From assembly GCF_049310025.1 (NCBI RefSeq), contig NZ_JBJYKD010000008.1:1-64000 (forward strand): a DNA stretch of 64,000 nucleotides, given 5' to 3'. Shown here piece after piece: positions 1-8,101 of the stretch. Numbering within the stretch: position 1 is the first letter of the stretch; the number at the start of each line of letters is the position of its first letter. The notes beneath the pieces are model-generated. The model did not search any database. It had not been told where the DNA came from and saw nothing but the letters and a program-made list of their open reading frames with translations. Source of the DNA: JBJYKD01 sp049310025 (GTDB taxonomy: Bacteria; Bacillota; Thermosediminibacteria; Thermosediminibacterales; Tepidanaerobacteraceae). A program made the position numbers and the translations under genes.

Positions 1-78
1 CTTTTAAAAAGTACAATCCAAGAAACAACTAAGGAAATGGGCTTTAAAGACCCAATACAAAGCATCGGTCGCATATAA
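1..78 (+). CDS. C-terminal tail of an unidentified protein (5' end outside window)
   Basis: Frame 1 is open from the first base to a TAA at 76-78, giving 25 codons ending in ...DPIQSIGRI. The fragment is too short to assign a family. It ends four bases before the end of a decayed gene on the opposite strand, so it could belong to whatever replaced the missing parts of that gene. It may also be a chance open frame. Confidence 0.25.
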   Translation, partial: LLKSTIQETTKEMGFKDPIQSIGRI

Positions 79-81
79 TCC

Positions 82-780
82 TTATATCCTGAATGAGAAT
101 TGCTCCTCAATCGGGGATTCCAGGGAATTTATCTCCTTTAGATCGCTCATCCTGCTGGCTTTGACCAGGCCTTTTGAAAGGGTGTAGAATGTGTCCCCGA
201 TATATATGATGCGCTCTACGTTTCTCTCGCTACGGTACCAGTCTCTCCCGGACTTGAGGTAATCTTCGGAGAAAAGGTGGGTGATCCGGCCCTTCAGCTT
301 GAAGCCATGCTGCAGGCCTATTTCATAGATGTAAGCCCCCTGGAAGGAAAACTCGCCGTACTGCGGGATGCTGTCTTTTATTACATCATCCTGGTTTTTT
401 ATCTCCATGACGGTGACGGGAAAGGCCATAATGTTTTTTTCTCTGGAAAAGAGCAAAGCCCTGTGGTTTTCCAGAAGTTCCGAATCCGTCCCCCGGTCAC
501 CGAAGATTTCTTTGAATTTTTCCACCGGATGGTTCACATCTCGTCAATGCGCCATGTATTGCCGGTGGTGGCGGCTATCCTGAAATTGCCTCTGTATTCA
601 TCCATGGAAAACTGATTGAGTATTGTTCCGGGCACCTGACCCTTGACTTTAAATACTGCTTACCATAGCTCGTCAGCGCCACATACAGGTTTTCCGTGGA
701 AGCGTATATGTTTTCACCCCGCTCCCAGGTAGGTGGAAATGTCGGCCTTTTCTCCGGCTCTGTTGCAAGACTACTTGAGC
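82..780 (-). pseudogene. decayed secreted beta-propeller protein (PF09826-like), C-terminal remnant
   Basis: Three pieces of one protein lie in different frames. Reading from about 780 downward: a piece with GENIYASTENLYVALTSYG, then after a shift near 640 a piece with GQVPGTILNQFSMDEY and NFRIAATTGNTW, then after a second break near 540 a piece covering FSREKNIMAFPVTV through YIGDTFYTLSKGLVKASRM to the stop at 82. This order and wording match the C-terminal half of the Firmicute 'beta propeller domain' secreted proteins. The part expected between the second and third pieces is absent, so there is an internal deletion as well as at least one frameshift. No intact start or signal peptide remains. 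It is very unlikely to make a working protein. Confidence 0.75.
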
Positions 781-827
781 TATATTATCAAGACGGCCCG
801 GGAGTGGGAGAAGAAAATTAATTCATG

Positions 828-856
828 TTTACAAAAGACTAAATAATTGATATGAT
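828..856 (+). promoter_or_regulatory. sigma-A type promoter for the SEC-C gene
   Basis: TTTACA at 828-833 and TATGAT at 851-856 are separated by exactly 17 bases. A start point near 863 would leave a short leader before the GGAGG site at 890-894 and the ATG at 901. Confidence 0.65.
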
Positions 857-900
857 GAAAAAACGAAATGGGTTTAAATTTAAATTATGGAGGTTGACAA

Positions 901-2244
901 ATGCCATCTGAGGTGTTCAATGTCGAGCGAAACGATGAGTGTGTGTGTGGAAGCGGTAAAAAATATAAGAAATGCTGTCTGCCAAAAGTGGAAAAAATTC
1001 AGTCCAGCCTTATGAAAGCTATTGAAGGGGAGGGGGGCGTCACCGCAGAGGGTAGGGAATTTTTGCGGATTATCAGCATAATGTACGGTATTGATCTGGA
1101 CATGGATGAATCCGAAGCCGATACTGAAAGACTGTCTCGAATAATTCTGCAGGCATGGGAAGAGGAGGAACAGATTCTTACAGGCAGTACTGAGGAATTT
1201 ATGGAAGCCGTTGAAAAAATACTGAGGGACAAGCCTGAAATGAAAAGTGTAAGAATACCGGGTTTCCTGCTGGTAGATATGGATACTGACGCAGATGATG
1301 ATGAGATGGAAGACATCATGAATGAAATTGTAGACAGCTTATCCATCGAGGAGTATCTGATCGACGTGGCATACTCCCTGCGGACGGGTGAATATACCGA
1401 CGAAGAAATCAAAATTGTGTTTCACTGGATTTCATTGGGGCTACTAGCCGGATTTGCCCGCGGATTTATGCTTCCTATTCTGCATGTCAGTTTAAGGGAA
1501 ATTGACGAAGCTCAGGAGAAACTGGAGAAAATATTTGATGGCAAAGACGAATTGAATCAGGATGAAATGGATGAGCTTTCCAGAATAAATGCCGAATATC
1601 CAGTGTTTGCGGAATACATGGGTGCCAGGGCGATGCGGGATGTGCAGGATGATTTGAATGATATAATGGACGGCGAACTGAGTTTTAGATTCCCATTCTA
1701 TACCATATATGCATTTTACTTGAAGTTTTTTGCTGCAACTGTAAAGATGTTTGGCGATGTTATAAAGGGTAATGTTTTGGATAATAGCGATAATATTTTA
1801 AATTATTTCTCCGATGCTGCAGATGAATTCCTGCAGGAAGACGTTATTTTCGAAAAGGTATATGACTGCATATATAATACCCTGGCAGAAGCGGAGAAAA
1901 ATACGGATGATGAAACTTTAAAGGCCAAACTATCCAAAGTCTTAGACTTTTTTTCCTTCTTTACCTACGAACAGTTTTTTGCAATTAAAACCATCTTTTT
2001 AAATTCTCTGTACGGGTATTTCAGCAGCCTGCCGCAGCCGGCGGATGACAGCGGGATTACAGTCAAAAGCATAGACGACCTTTCAAACCCCGAATTCTTT
2101 GAGCAATATGTTTCATACCTGGAGTCCAGAGGCTTGAAGAAAGAGGTCGATTATATAAAGGAACTTTACGGGGAAATGGAAAATAAGACGGTTCCAGACG
2201 TTCTGAATAGTATTTTCAGCAGAAAAAATGAAGTAAAAGGGTGA
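901..2244 (+). CDS. SEC-C motif protein of unknown function
   Basis: The protein has 447 residues. Its N-terminus carries a SEC-C zinc-binding motif, with Cys14, Cys16, Cys25 and Cys26 in CVCGSGKKYKKCC. The motif is known from the SecA C-terminus and from many stand-alone proteins, where it binds metal or nucleic-acid and ribosome partners. The remaining 400 residues are acidic and mostly helical, with no signal peptide or membrane segment, and I do not recognise a second domain. The start is the ATG 6-7 bases after GGAGG. The gene is alone, with its own promoter and a hairpin terminator just downstream. Function is unknown; the motif is clear. Confidence 0.75.
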   Translation: MPSEVFNVERNDECVCGSGKKYKKCCLPKVEKIQSSLMKAIEGEGGVTAEGREFLRIISIMYGIDLDMDESEADTERLSRIILQAWEEEEQILTGSTEEFMEAVEKILRDKPEMKSVRIPGFLLVDMDTDADDDEMEDIMNEIVDSLSIEEYLIDVAYSLRTGEYTDEEIKIVFHWISLGLLAGFARGFMLPILHVSLREIDEAQEKLEKIFDGKDELNQDEMDELSRINAEYPVFAEYMGARAMRDVQDDLNDIMDGELSFRFPFYTIYAFYLKFFAATVKMFGDVIKGNVLDNSDNILNYFSDAADEFLQEDVIFEKVYDCIYNTLAEAEKNTDDETLKAKLSKVLDFFSFFTYEQFFAIKTIFLNSLYGYFSSLPQPADDSGITVKSIDDLSNPEFFEQYVSYLESRGLKKEVDYIKELYGEMENKTVPDVLNSIFSRKNEVKG

Positions 2245-2266
2245 CAGGCACTCACTTATTAATTTG

Positions 2267-2298
2267 GAGTCAGGGGACGGTTCTCTGACTCATTTTTT
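2267..2298 (+). terminator. Rho-independent terminator, REP-like hairpin
   Basis: GAGTCAG at 2267-2273 pairs perfectly with CTGACTC at 2285-2291, followed by six T at 2293-2298. The loop holds GGGGACGGTTCT, a wording that from memory recurs as a dispersed hairpin in several clostridial genomes. It terminates the SEC-C gene. Confidence 0.7.
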
Positions 2299-2430
2299 GT
2301 ATATGTATTTTAGTCAAGGAATTGTCCTTAATGAAACACCGCTTCCCTGCCTTTCGGCCTGAAACCGGTGTCTGTCTTCAGTTTAAAAAAAATTTATTTT
2401 TCAAGCAGGAATTTTAAAATTTACGTAGAA

Positions 2431-2455
2431 TTAATTAATAAAGTTTATTAATTAA
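2431..2455 (+). promoter_or_regulatory. perfect palindromic operator upstream of the ROK repressor
   Basis: TTAATTAATAAA at 2431-2442 and its exact reverse complement TTTATTAATTAA at 2444-2455 flank one central G: 12+1+12 with no mismatch. The site ends 10 bases before the ATG of the ROK regulator. Operators of the ROK repressors XylR and NagC are AT-rich palindromes of similar size, so autoregulation by the adjacent gene is the simplest reading. Confidence 0.75.
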
Positions 2456-2465
2456 AGGTGAGCTG

Positions 2466-3617
2466 ATGGTAAAAAAATTGGCGGGTCAGCCGCGTTTAAT
2501 AAAAGAAATAAACAAAGACCTTATTAAACAGGTAATAAAAGATAAGGGTCCCATATCAAAACCGGAAATCGCCAGAATAACAAAGCTCAGCCTGCCTACT
2601 GTAAACAAAATAGTTGACCATCTGGTGGAGACCAACTATGTAAAGGCAAACGGTCTTGGGGACACAGGTAGCGGAAGAAAGCCCGTTTTGTATGAAATTA
2701 ACAGCAGTGCAGGCAATGTAATAGCCCTCTTTTTCGAGAATGATTATATTAAAGGTGCCGTAAGCAATATTATAGGTGAAATACTGGAAACACAAAGGGT
2801 AGAAATTGACCTCGGGTCAAAAGAAGAGGCATTGAACAGCACCTGCAGTATTATCGACCGTCTAATGCAGGGCAGGGAGAATGTGAAAGCTATCGGCATC
2901 GGTGTGCCGGGAGTAGTAAAGCCGCAGGGGACAATATACAGCATCCCGAATATAACAGGATGGGAAGGCATCAATTTAAAAAAGATAATACAGGAAAGAT
3001 ACAGGATACCCGTATTTATAGAAAACGATGTTAATCTGATTGCTCTTGGGGTTTATTACAGACAGCTTAAGAAAAAATACAGCAACGTGGTTTATGTATA
3101 TTTCGGAAAAGGCATTGGTTCGGGAATTATTATCGATAAAAAGCTTTACAAAGGTTCTACGAATTTTGCCGGTGAAATAAGCTACATGGTTACGCAGGAT
3201 TTATACCCGGAGCAGCTGTATGAGGCAAGGTTCAAAGGCCTGCTTGAAAAAGAGGTATCCGATATCATTAAACATATTTGCCGGGCAGAAAGCATAAACA
3301 GCTATAACGAACTGAAGCATAAAATGGCTGATGAAGAAGCTGCCGCAGAAACTGTAGGGAAACTCATAAGAAAAGTTGCCTTTACCTTAATAAACATCAC
3401 ATGTGTTTTAAACCCGGAGGCGATAGTAGTAAAAGGCAATTTTATTTATCCGGAGTTCATTGAAAAGGTCAAAAAAATCATAGACAACTACCTTCCCATG
3501 GATATCCCGAAAATTTTAATTCTTGAAGATGAAGATGCGGGATTAATAGGTACTATCAATTTGTGTATATCGAATATAAGTTCAAATTACTTACTTCTAG
3601 ATAATACTGGAGAGTGA
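2466..3617 (+). CDS. ROK-family transcriptional repressor
   Basis: The protein has 383 residues. Residues about 10-75 form a winged helix-turn-helix (ISKPEIARITKLSLPTVNKI followed by a wing ending GSGRKPVLYEIN). The rest is a ROK sugar-kinase fold with IGIGVPGVV, FIENDVN and GIGSGIIIDKKLY. The Cys-x-Cys-Gly zinc signature normal in ROK proteins is missing, so the effector site may be altered. ROK repressors such as XylR and NagC release DNA on binding a sugar or sugar phosphate. The ATG follows AAAGGTGAG. The gene heads an operon with a kinase (4-base overlap), a sugar-type ABC importer and a PLP enzyme, and a perfect palindrome lies just upstream. Role inferred: substrate-responsive repressor of this operon. 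Confidence 0.85.
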   Translation: MVKKLAGQPRLIKEINKDLIKQVIKDKGPISKPEIARITKLSLPTVNKIVDHLVETNYVKANGLGDTGSGRKPVLYEINSSAGNVIALFFENDYIKGAVSNIIGEILETQRVEIDLGSKEEALNSTCSIIDRLMQGRENVKAIGIGVPGVVKPQGTIYSIPNITGWEGINLKKIIQERYRIPVFIENDVNLIALGVYYRQLKKKYSNVVYVYFGKGIGSGIIIDKKLYKGSTNFAGEISYMVTQDLYPEQLYEARFKGLLEKEVSDIIKHICRAESINSYNELKHKMADEEAAAETVGKLIRKVAFTLINITCVLNPEAIVVKGNFIYPEFIEKVKKIIDNYLPMDIPKILILEDEDAGLIGTINLCISNISSNYLLLDNTGE

Positions 3618-4573
3618 AAAAATTGGGGTACATAGTTGCCGTTGATGGAGGGGGAACGAAGACCTCCTTATGCGTATCGGATTTAAAAGGGCAAAACAAA
3701 AAATATGTATATACTGGCTGCACCAACTATAAATCAATAGGCATAAAAAAAACAAAAGAAAATCTAAGGGAGGTGATTAATAAAGCGCTCAAGATACTCG
3801 GCATCTCTATAGCAGATGTCGAATACTTCGTTATGGGGCTTTCGGGCAATGACTCGGAAAAAGACGTTCAAGTTTTAACCGGTATTTTAAAAGACATAGG
3901 AATAAACGATAACTATTACCTTTGCAATGATTCCGAGCTGGCTCTTTTTGCAGGAACAGATACTCCCGGCATTGTTGTAATTTCTGGAACCGGTTCAATA
4001 GTATACGGTATGAACAATGATGGAAAAAAGGTCCGAATAGGCGGATGGGATTATGATTTTAACGACCTGGGTTCCGGATACTGGATAGGCCGGGAAGCGG
4101 TAAAATACATGATCATGCACTGCGATGGGTATTTTCCTCATTCTAATCTTTTTGACAGGATAAAAGAGCATTTTAATCTGAAAAAAATAGAAGATTTTAC
4201 GTTTTACGTAACCGCCGGCAAGAAAAATTTTACAAAAATCGCTTCCATTGCAAAACTTGTAGTTGAAGAGGCGAAAAATGGCGACAAACTGTCAAATTCT
4301 ATTATAGATAAGGCGGTTTATTACCTTGCTGTTCAGACCGAAGAAGCCTATAAAAGGCTGGAATTCTCCGGGGGTAATCAAAAGATTTCCATAGTGCTTT
4401 CAGGCGGGGTTTTATCAAGCGGTATCGTTGGCGAAAGATTCAAATCAAAATTTATCGATCTGATTGGTCAATTGGATAACATACAGTTTATACATCTTCA
4501 AGGGCAGCCAGTAGAGGGGGGCATAAATATAGCGCTAAAACATTTAAGACAAATAAAAATTCTAAAAAATTGA
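3614..4573 (+). CDS. BadF/BadG/BcrA/BcrD-type kinase (N-acetylglucosamine kinase-like)
   Basis: The protein has 319 residues and starts at a GTG that overlaps the ROK stop by four bases (GTGA), a sign of translational coupling. The N-terminal phosphate-binding loop VAVDGGGTKTSL and the middle VISGTGSIVYG motif place it in the actin-like ATPase superfamily, in the branch holding eukaryote-type GlcNAc kinase and bacterial MurNAc/glucosamine kinases. The C-terminus keeps the adenosine loop, IVLSGGVLSSG. A glycine-rich catalytic segment, GGWDYDFNDLGSGYWIGREA, is present. No iron-sulfur ligands of the 2-hydroxyacyl-CoA dehydratase activators are seen, so a sugar or amino-sugar kinase is favoured. 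It probably phosphorylates the compound imported by the neighbouring ABC system. Confidence 0.75.
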   Translation: MKKLGYIVAVDGGGTKTSLCVSDLKGQNKKYVYTGCTNYKSIGIKKTKENLREVINKALKILGISIADVEYFVMGLSGNDSEKDVQVLTGILKDIGINDNYYLCNDSELALFAGTDTPGIVVISGTGSIVYGMNNDGKKVRIGGWDYDFNDLGSGYWIGREAVKYMIMHCDGYFPHSNLFDRIKEHFNLKKIEDFTFYVTAGKKNFTKIASIAKLVVEEAKNGDKLSNSIIDKAVYYLAVQTEEAYKRLEFSGGNQKISIVLSGGVLSSGIVGERFKSKFIDLIGQLDNIQFIHLQGQPVEGGINIALKHLRQIKILKN

Positions 4574-4603
4574 TTCATTTTTAAGAAAGGACGGATTAAG
4601 CAT

Positions 4604-5758
4604 ATGAATAAGAAAGTCTTTTCAGTAATTGCGCTGATGATGGTTGTGGTTTTACTTATCAGTGCTTGCGGCTCAGGTGGCCAGAACAGCAACTCGAGCC
4701 AAACTCAAAATGCACAGAGTACATCACAGACAAAGGATGACATGTCTCGTTTTGACGAAGAAATAGCAAAAGGACCTAACGGCGAAACACCAACCCGCTC
4801 TTCCGAAATCAACCTTACAGAGGAAGACTACGCAAAGTTGCGGGAAGGCAAGCACAAAGCAGCTCTTATCTGGGCTGGGAGTGGCGAATGGTACAATGCC
4901 CTGACTGAGGGCGCCAAAGAAGAATTCGAAAAGATGGGTGTAAAAATAGTTGCAGTATCAGATGCTCAGTTTGACCCGGCAAAACAGGCTACGGATATTG
5001 AAACGGCACTTGCCTTAAGTCCGGATATTATTCTTTCTCTTCCTGTAGATCCAGTTTCAGGCACGCGCGCTTATCAACCTGCGGTTGACAAGGGTGTTAC
5101 CATTGTTTTCGCTGATAATGGTGTAAATAACTATCGTGCCGGGAAAGAATATGTTTCTATTGTCACCGGCGACCATTTCGGGATGGGTCGGGCTGCGGCG
5201 GAACTTATGAATGAAGCCATTGGAGGAAAAGGTGAAATCGCTTTTATCTACCATGACGCTGATTATTTTGTGACAAATAACAGAGACGGGGCTTTTAAGA
5301 GGGCTATCCAAAAAAAGTATCCTGATATAAAAATAGTTGCCGAAGCCGGTTTTACTCAGGAAAATGCTACCGGAGAAGTGGCTTCTACAATACTCACACA
5401 ACATCCCGAGATTAAGGGCATATATGTTGCGTGGGATGTTGCGGCAGAACCGGTGGTCGCAGAATTGCGTGCAGCGGGCAGGAACGACGTTAAAGTTGTG
5501 ACCCACGACCTGGGAGCAAATAACGATCTCGATATGGCGCGAGGCGGCAATGTTTACGGCAAGGTGGCAGATATGCCTGTAGAAATAGGCCGCACTATGG
5601 CGAAATTGGCAGGGTACAAACTGCTTGGCAAAGAAGCTCCGCCTTTTGTTGTTTGCAGTTTGATAAAAGTGACCAGAGACAATCTTGAGGAAGCATGGAA
5701 AAAGTCGCTTAATAAAGAACTGCCTGAAGACATTCTAAAGGCGCTGGGGAAAAAATAA
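4604..5758 (+). CDS. sugar ABC transporter substrate-binding lipoprotein (RbsB-like)
   Basis: The protein has 384 residues. A type II signal peptide ends in the lipobox LISAC, with lipid-modified Cys22, followed by a Ser/Gln/Asn-rich linker to about residue 50. The mature part is a periplasmic-binding fold of the RbsB class (PF13407), with AALIWAGSGEWYNAL near its start and FADNGVNNY, DHFGMG and EGIYVAWD-like strands (seen as KGIYVAWDVA). It would sit on the outer face of the membrane and deliver a sugar-like ligand to the permease encoded next. The insert between signal and fold (about residues 50-85) is longer than in typical RbsB. A strong hairpin follows the stop, before the permease gene. 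Confidence 0.88.
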   Translation: MNKKVFSVIALMMVVVLLISACGSGGQNSNSSQTQNAQSTSQTKDDMSRFDEEIAKGPNGETPTRSSEINLTEEDYAKLREGKHKAALIWAGSGEWYNALTEGAKEEFEKMGVKIVAVSDAQFDPAKQATDIETALALSPDIILSLPVDPVSGTRAYQPAVDKGVTIVFADNGVNNYRAGKEYVSIVTGDHFGMGRAAAELMNEAIGGKGEIAFIYHDADYFVTNNRDGAFKRAIQKKYPDIKIVAEAGFTQENATGEVASTILTQHPEIKGIYVAWDVAAEPVVAELRAAGRNDVKVVTHDLGANNDLDMARGGNVYGKVADMPVEIGRTMAKLAGYKLLGKEAPPFVVCSLIKVTRDNLEEAWKKSLNKELPEDILKALGKK

Positions 5759-5775
5759 TTAGAAAGATTATTAAA

Positions 5776-5810
5776 GCTATGACCTTTGAGTTGCCTTCAA
5801 AGGTCATAGC
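5776..5810 (+). promoter_or_regulatory. long hairpin between binding-protein and permease genes
   Basis: GCTATGACCTTTGA at 5776-5789 pairs perfectly with 5797-5810 across a 7-base loop. There is no T tract after it, so it is not a standard terminator. Such hairpins after binding-protein genes commonly protect the upstream message and lower expression of the downstream permease. Confidence 0.65.
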
Positions 5811-5921
5811 AATATATAAAAATGCAGTCAATATTAATTCTATCAACATCGGTATGCCGCACAATAAAGAGATTTTGAAATATCTCCATAGTGCCGCTAT
5901 CGAATAAGTGGAGTGAGGAAT

Positions 5922-6881
5922 ATGGATAATTTTATATCTAAAAAAATTAAAGGTTTTAACTATAAAAATTATATAGTATATATAAGCTTTGGGCTGGTTT
6001 TATTGTTTTTTTCAATTACGCTTTTTAACAAGGGTTTCTTATCTCCGGAGAACCTCATGAACATTCTGCGACAGACTGCCATGATATCTGTCATGGCGGT
6101 AGGCATGACTTTCACAATATCTGCTGCAGAAATTGACCTCTCAATAGGGTCCATAGTCGCTTTATCCGCCCTGGTTGCAGCATTGGTTTTAAGAAGCGCA
6201 GGTATTATTTTGGCCGTGCTGGCAGGATTGAGCGTCGGGGCGGTTACTGGTTTGTTAAATGGAATTATAGTATCAAAAGTGCGTATACCCTCTTTTCTTG
6301 TAACGCTGGGAACATCCAGCATTGTAAGCGGCCTGGCGCGTAAGATAACAAATCTTGAAGCTGTTCCTATAATCGATAAAAGATTTAATTTTATATTCGG
6401 CTCCGGCGACATAGGCCCAATTTCCACGCTTTTTCTCTGGACGCTCATTATCATGATTGTAGGCGATCTGGTTTACAGGAAGACGCCGTTTGGAAGAGCG
6501 GTTCTGGCAACGGGCGGCAACAAATCTGCCGCAAGGTTTTCCGGCATACGCACAGATGCGGTGAAGGTGGCGGTAATGACAATCAGCGCCGTATGTGCGG
6601 CTTTTGCAGGAATACTTTACGCCGGCCGGCTCCACGGTGCCCGCTATACACTTGGCGAAGCGGATGTCATGACTGTTATAGCCGCCGTCGTGATTGGCGG
6701 CACCAGCTTTACCGGCGGCCGCGGCACGGTGGTGGGTTCTATTATCGGTTCTATAATAATGGGAATGCTGAATAACGGGCTTTTGCTTATGGGGCTCAGC
6801 GTCTCCGACCAGATGATTGCAAGGGGTATCATAATAATACTTGCGGTATCACTCAGCCTCAGAGAGGCTAAAAATGATTAA
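5922..6881 (+). CDS. ribose-type ABC transporter permease (RbsC-like)
   Basis: The protein has 319 residues from the ATG at 5922; GTG at 5913 is possible but lies inside the GAGTGAGG binding site. It is a polytopic membrane protein of the BPD_transp_2 family with about 8-10 hydrophobic segments. The family signatures EIDLSIGSIVALSAL, LNGIIVSKVRIPSFLVTLGT and GGTSFTGGRGTVVGS are all present. Permeases of this class move monosaccharides together with a double-domain ATPase and an RbsB-type lipoprotein, both encoded in this operon. About 110 bases precede it, containing the hairpin at 5776-5810. Transported substrate is unknown. Confidence 0.9.
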   Translation: MDNFISKKIKGFNYKNYIVYISFGLVLLFFSITLFNKGFLSPENLMNILRQTAMISVMAVGMTFTISAAEIDLSIGSIVALSALVAALVLRSAGIILAVLAGLSVGAVTGLLNGIIVSKVRIPSFLVTLGTSSIVSGLARKITNLEAVPIIDKRFNFIFGSGDIGPISTLFLWTLIIMIVGDLVYRKTPFGRAVLATGGNKSAARFSGIRTDAVKVAVMTISAVCAAFAGILYAGRLHGARYTLGEADVMTVIAAVVIGGTSFTGGRGTVVGSIIGSIIMGMLNNGLLLMGLSVSDQMIARGIIIILAVSLSLREAKND

Positions 6882-6904
6882 CATATATATTCAGAGGTGA
6901 TTAT

Positions 6905-8101
6905 ATGTTTCTGGATGTTTTGCTCAGAAGAAATAGAAAGTTTGTGGAAACCGCCATTGAACTGCATCAAAAAGGAGAAATACCCGCAAACAGTTATGTC
7001 ATTGACGTTGATACGGTCAGGGATAACGCTGCCGTAATGGCCGAAGCCGGGAAAAAGTACAATTTTAAAATATTTGCCATGACAAAGCAGATAGGCAGAA
7101 ATCCTGTTGTTCTGAAAGCTATAAGTGAAGCCGGCATAGACTCATGTGTGGCGGTGGACCTTGCCTGCGCCAGAGCCGTGAATGCGGCCGGGCTTAAAGT
7201 AGGCCATCTGGGGCACCTTGTCCAGATTCCCAGGGCAGAGACAAAAGCGGCGTTAAACCTTAAACCCGATTATTGGACCGTTTTCAGTTATGAGAAAGCC
7301 GTCGAAATATCAAATGCTAATACCGAAAACAGGGAACAAAAGGTATTGGCGAGAATTTACGCTGATGGAGACAGATTTTATAAAGGCCACGAGGGCGGGT
7401 TTCCGGCTAAGGATATCCTTGAGGTCTCTAAAAAACTTGACAGTTTGAAGGGAATAAAATTTGCCGGAATAACCACTTTTCCCGCATTGCTATATGACCC
7501 CGAAGCCAAAGATGTAATGCCAACCCCTAATCTTAAAACCCTGGAGGAAGCAGCGGCCGCCTTAGCTAAAGCGGGAATTGAAAATATCGAAGTCAATGCT
7601 CCCGGCACTACTTCCAGTGTGGTGTTTGAAAAACTTGCCGATGCCGGCGCTACTCAGGTGGAACCCGGCCACGGTTTAACCGGTACAACTCCTCTTCATG
7701 CAATAAACGACCTGCCTGAAAGGCCGGCGATGCTGTATCTTACAGAAGTTTCGCATTTTTACGGCGGCAAGCCCTATTGCTTTGGCGGGGGCCTTTACAT
7801 TGATCCGGTATTTCCACCGTACCCCGTAAAAGCATGTGTGGGTTCTTCTCCGGAAGAAGCTATCGAGCAGAAGATAGTATGTGAAATGCCCGACCCCTCG
7901 GCAATTGATTATTATGGAATTTTGCAGCCCGAGCCTGGGAATAAAGTAAGAGAGGGAGATACGGTGATATTTGGTTTCAGGGCACAGGTTTTTGTAACAA
8001 GAGCCTATGTGGTCCCAATCAGCGGGATAAAAACCGGTAAACCTGAGGTTAAAGGAATCTGGTTTTCAGATGGCAGAAGGGTTGGTTGGCCGGAATGGTA
8101 A
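6905..8101 (+). CDS. YhfX-like PLP-dependent enzyme (alanine racemase N-terminal fold)
   Basis: The protein has 398 residues. The N-terminal half is a PLP-binding TIM barrel of the alanine racemase type, with the probable Schiff-base lysine at Lys61 in IFAMTKQIGRNP. Further family segments are HLGHLVQIPR, KGHEGGFP and QVEPGHGLTGTTPLH. Overall wording matches Escherichia coli YhfX, from an operon of unknown function, rather than true alanine racemases: the C-terminal catalytic Tyr domain of Alr is not evident. It lies between the permease and ATPase genes of an ABC importer and overlaps the latter by a few bases, so it probably acts on the imported compound or its phosphate. An amino-sugar or D-amino-acid containing substrate is an inference only. 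Confidence 0.75.
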   Translation: MFLDVLLRRNRKFVETAIELHQKGEIPANSYVIDVDTVRDNAAVMAEAGKKYNFKIFAMTKQIGRNPVVLKAISEAGIDSCVAVDLACARAVNAAGLKVGHLGHLVQIPRAETKAALNLKPDYWTVFSYEKAVEISNANTENREQKVLARIYADGDRFYKGHEGGFPAKDILEVSKKLDSLKGIKFAGITTFPALLYDPEAKDVMPTPNLKTLEEAAAALAKAGIENIEVNAPGTTSSVVFEKLADAGATQVEPGHGLTGTTPLHAINDLPERPAMLYLTEVSHFYGGKPYCFGGGLYIDPVFPPYPVKACVGSSPEEAIEQKIVCEMPDPSAIDYYGILQPEPGNKVREGDTVIFGFRAQVFVTRAYVVPISGIKTGKPEVKGIWFSDGRRVGWPEW

